DNA from: CAYYTU01 sp964474655
GTDB taxonomy: Bacteria > Chloroflexota > Anaerolineae > B4-G1
Length of the DNA stretch: 5,894 nt
NCBI GenBank assembly: GCA_964474655.1
Contig: CAYYTU010000127.1
Location: 1 to 5,894, forward strand
Direction: 5' to 3'
Shown: in pieces, positions 4,788 to 5,894 of the stretch
Position numbering within the stretch: the first letter of the stretch is position 1
Layout: each line of letters begins with the position of its first letter
Notes under the pieces: generated by a model
Database searches by the model: none
The model's input: only the letters and a program-made list of their open reading frames with translations
Told to the model about the DNA's origin: nothing
Translations under genes and position numbers: made by a program

Positions 4788-5256
4788 TTACGCTGCGCCT
4801 TGCACTGAATCACCAGATGGGGGATGGCGACCAACGACTTGATCCGCAGCGCGGATACGGATTGCCCGGTCGCGATTTAAGGCTAACGCCGCGATAGTCG
4901 CGCGTCCCACTGCCGTCAGACCAACGACCTGGAGCCCGTCCGCCGACCACATAAAATGCTCGCTCCATTCGTCCTGCCGCGGGTTAAACAACGGAACTTG
5001 TTTCTTAGCGTCCGGATCCAAAGCCGTCAAGCGGTCGGCCTTCCTGCGATTGCAGTGAAAACACGCCAGCGCAAGATTATCTGGTTTATCTGATCCACCT
5101 TCGGCAAGAGGGACGACGTGATCCACGGTAAACGGCACATACTGCCACCGTCTAAAGCCGCTCCGCTTCCGAGGCATGGCAGTATTCACACTTCCCACCG
5201 GCCCGCTGACGGACCAGATCTCGAATCGCAGGTGGGATTTTATGCCTTTGGGTCAT
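4788..5256 (-). pseudogene. HNH endonuclease, frameshifted
   Basis: Frame 1 starts at ATG 5256 (GGGAC ribosome site, 9 nt after the partner gene's TAG). It encodes MTQRHKIPPAIRDLVRQRAG, GKCEYCHASEAER, then a TAG at 5152-5154. The rest continues in another frame from about 5150: WQYVPFTVDHVVPLAEGG, SDKPDNLALACFHCNRRKAD, a GLTAVGRATIAALALNRDRA region and RAADQVVGRHPP, with TAA at 4788-4790. All HNH parts are recognisable: two CxxC zinc knuckles (Cys23/Cys26 and CFHC), the VDH pair, the Asn in DNL and the final CN-K. The break can be explained by about 10 extra bases (CGGCTTTAGA, 5151-5160) bounded by CGG on both sides. Removing them gives 153 codons including the stop. A 136-aa ORF from 5198 exists but lacks the first zinc knuckle. 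A sequencing error is possible but less likely for 10 bases. Confidence 0.87.
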
Positions 5257-5265
5257 CAACTGTCC

Positions 5266-5571
5266 CTAATTCCGCTCAGACTGAATGATATTCCGCATCA
5301 TACGATTCACAAAGCTCAGGTAATCGTCCACTTCCTCATAGCGGTCGAGTTCTTCTTCTTCCCTTTTGTTCAAACCTTCTTTGCGTTGCTTTATCACCAG
5401 GTCCTCAATCCGATCCCGAATCACGTTGGAAGCCCTGAACACCGGCACGCCCTCTTCCAGCTCGATCCGCACAGCGCCCTCCAGCGGAAGCGTAGCCGGC
5501 AAACTACGGAGTTGAGGAAGTGGTTGCATTACTGCTTCTCTGATATGTTCTTGCACCTTTACCCCACTCAT
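5266..5571 (-). CDS. Small acidic partner protein of HNH nuclease, unknown family
   Basis: This is a 101-aa protein from ATG 5571 with an ideal GGAGGTGA ribosome site 7 nt upstream. The C-terminal two-thirds has a clear conserved-looking stretch: LEEGVPVFRASNVIRDRIED, then EEEELDRYEEVDDYLSFVNR and MMRNIIQSE. I recall similar EGVPVFR...ERYEEIDDYLS proteins beside HNH genes in Cyanobacteria and Chloroflexota, but no name. There is no membrane segment or signal. It is first after promoter 5613-5641 and ends 9 nt before the HNH start. The antitoxin-like position and acidic character suggest it may restrain the nuclease, which is inference. It is intact although the HNH gene is broken. Confidence 0.88.
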   Translation of the reverse strand: MSGVKVQEHIREAVMQPLPQLRSLPATLPLEGAVRIELEEGVPVFRASNVIRDRIEDLVIKQRKEGLNKREEEELDRYEEVDDYLSFVNRMMRNIIQSERN

Positions 5572-5612
5572 TTCTTCACCTCCAACTGATTGTTTCTTTT
5601 CTCGTGTCTCTC

Positions 5613-5641
5613 ATTATACCTCACACCAGCGCTAAAATCAA
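5613..5641 (-). promoter_or_regulatory. Sigma-70-type promoter, unit 1
   Basis: The -35 TTGATT (5636-5641) and -10 TATAAT (5613-5618) on the minus strand have a 17-bp spacer, TTAGCGCTGGTGTGAGG. The 29-bp element is almost the same as that at 4130-4158. The leader to ATG 5571 is about 35 nt. Confidence 0.9.
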
Positions 5642-5737
5642 AAGCAAACGGACACCGAACGTAAAATGTATTGCGTAGTACGTAAGCGCCAACCAATTTT
5701 CATCATTCATCGCCTCGCCCCTCGCCTCTGCACCCGC
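5642..5737. other. Non-coding spacer of unit 1
   Basis: No credible gene. It contains ATTGCGTA and ACGTA repeats and TCATCATTCATCGCC, paralleling the spacer at 776-840 (ATTGCGTA, ACGTA, TCGTCATTCGTTGCC). It is thus part of the recurring unit. Confidence 0.55.
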
Positions 5738-5824
5738 GCGGTCTTGGGAAGCGCTGCGGGGCAAGGTTGCCCGACTAGCTTGTGCCAGAGGAGGTACAAC
5801 AAGGGGAGGTGACGCTTATGGCGC
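5738..5824 (-). repeat. Repeat downstream of wecG, copy in unit 1
   Basis: This is the counterpart of 2903-3010, with the identical 18-mer GCCCGACTAGCTTGTGCC at 5769-5786, GAGGTACAAC, and GGAGGTGACGCTTA next to the wecG stop. It is about 20 nt shorter than the unit 3 copy. Confidence 0.85.
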
Positions 5825-5894
5825 TCACGCCTCGTCGAGGCGCAGCAAGCCCAGGCCCTTCGGCAACCTCAGGGCAAGCTGTTTGAGCACGCGC
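5825..5894 (-). CDS. WecG/TagA/CpsF glycosyltransferase 3' end, copy B (partial)
   Basis: The last 22 codons and TGA (5825-5827) of a WecG-like gene run off the right edge. The encoded tail is RVLKQLALRLPKGLGLLRLD followed by EA. It is one frame with no lesion, and it lacks the dispersed motif form seen in copies A and C (LPKG rather than LSKG/VSKG). It could therefore be the intact parent gene or simply another remnant; the window cannot decide. Confidence 0.7.
   Translation of the reverse strand, partial: RVLKQLALRLPKGLGLLRLDEA

Noticed and set aside
5176..5589. Plus-strand 137-aa ORF
   Set aside because: It is the antisense shadow of the partner gene and the HNH 5' end, which have family-like sequence, ribosome sites and a promoter on the minus strand.

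Overview
The window looks like an accessory region of a GC-rich bacterium, most plausibly a member of the Chloroflexota (Anaerolineae-like). That placement is inference: it rests on the style of the WecG-like glycosyltransferase remnants and on the small toxin-antitoxin-like families present (UPF0175, DUF3368-type PIN, DUF6883, DUF4926, TumE/DUF6516, HNH nucleases). No rRNA, tRNA or taxonomic marker gene is present. Every credible gene and remnant lies on the minus strand, so the biological order runs from position 5894 down to 1.

The layout is a repeated plan. Each of four units contains, in minus-strand order: (i) a remnant of the 3' half of a WecG/TagA/CpsF-type glycosyltransferase gene; (ii) a non-coding spacer, parts of which recur between units; (iii) a near-consensus sigma-70 promoter with exactly 17 bp between -35 and -10; (iv) a tight operon of small genes. 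Unit 1 (5894-4788): wecG 3' end at the window edge, promoter 5613-5641, a 101-aa partner protein, then a frameshifted HNH nuclease. Unit 2 (4776-3347): decayed wecG, promoter 4130-4158, a TumA-like antitoxin, then a TumE-like toxin interrupted by 32 bp containing a hairpin. Unit 3 (3322-1120): decayed wecG, promoter 2658-2686, UPF0175 antitoxin, DUF3368 PIN toxin, DUF6883, DUF4926; all four reading frames are open. Unit 4 (1112-46): decayed wecG, promoter 747-775, a 117-aa coiled-coil protein, then an HNH gene with an internal deletion that removed its catalytic core.

The modules look like exchangeable toxin-antitoxin-type cargo placed behind a repeated wecG-spacer-promoter segment, which could act as shared homology for recombination. 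In three of the four modules the upstream (antitoxin-like) gene is intact while the downstream nuclease or toxin is broken. That is the pattern expected when toxins are inactivated and antitoxins are kept. Nothing here resembles a CRISPR array, an integron attC site, a transposase or an RNA gene. The array organisation, rather than any single gene, is the most unusual thing in the window.
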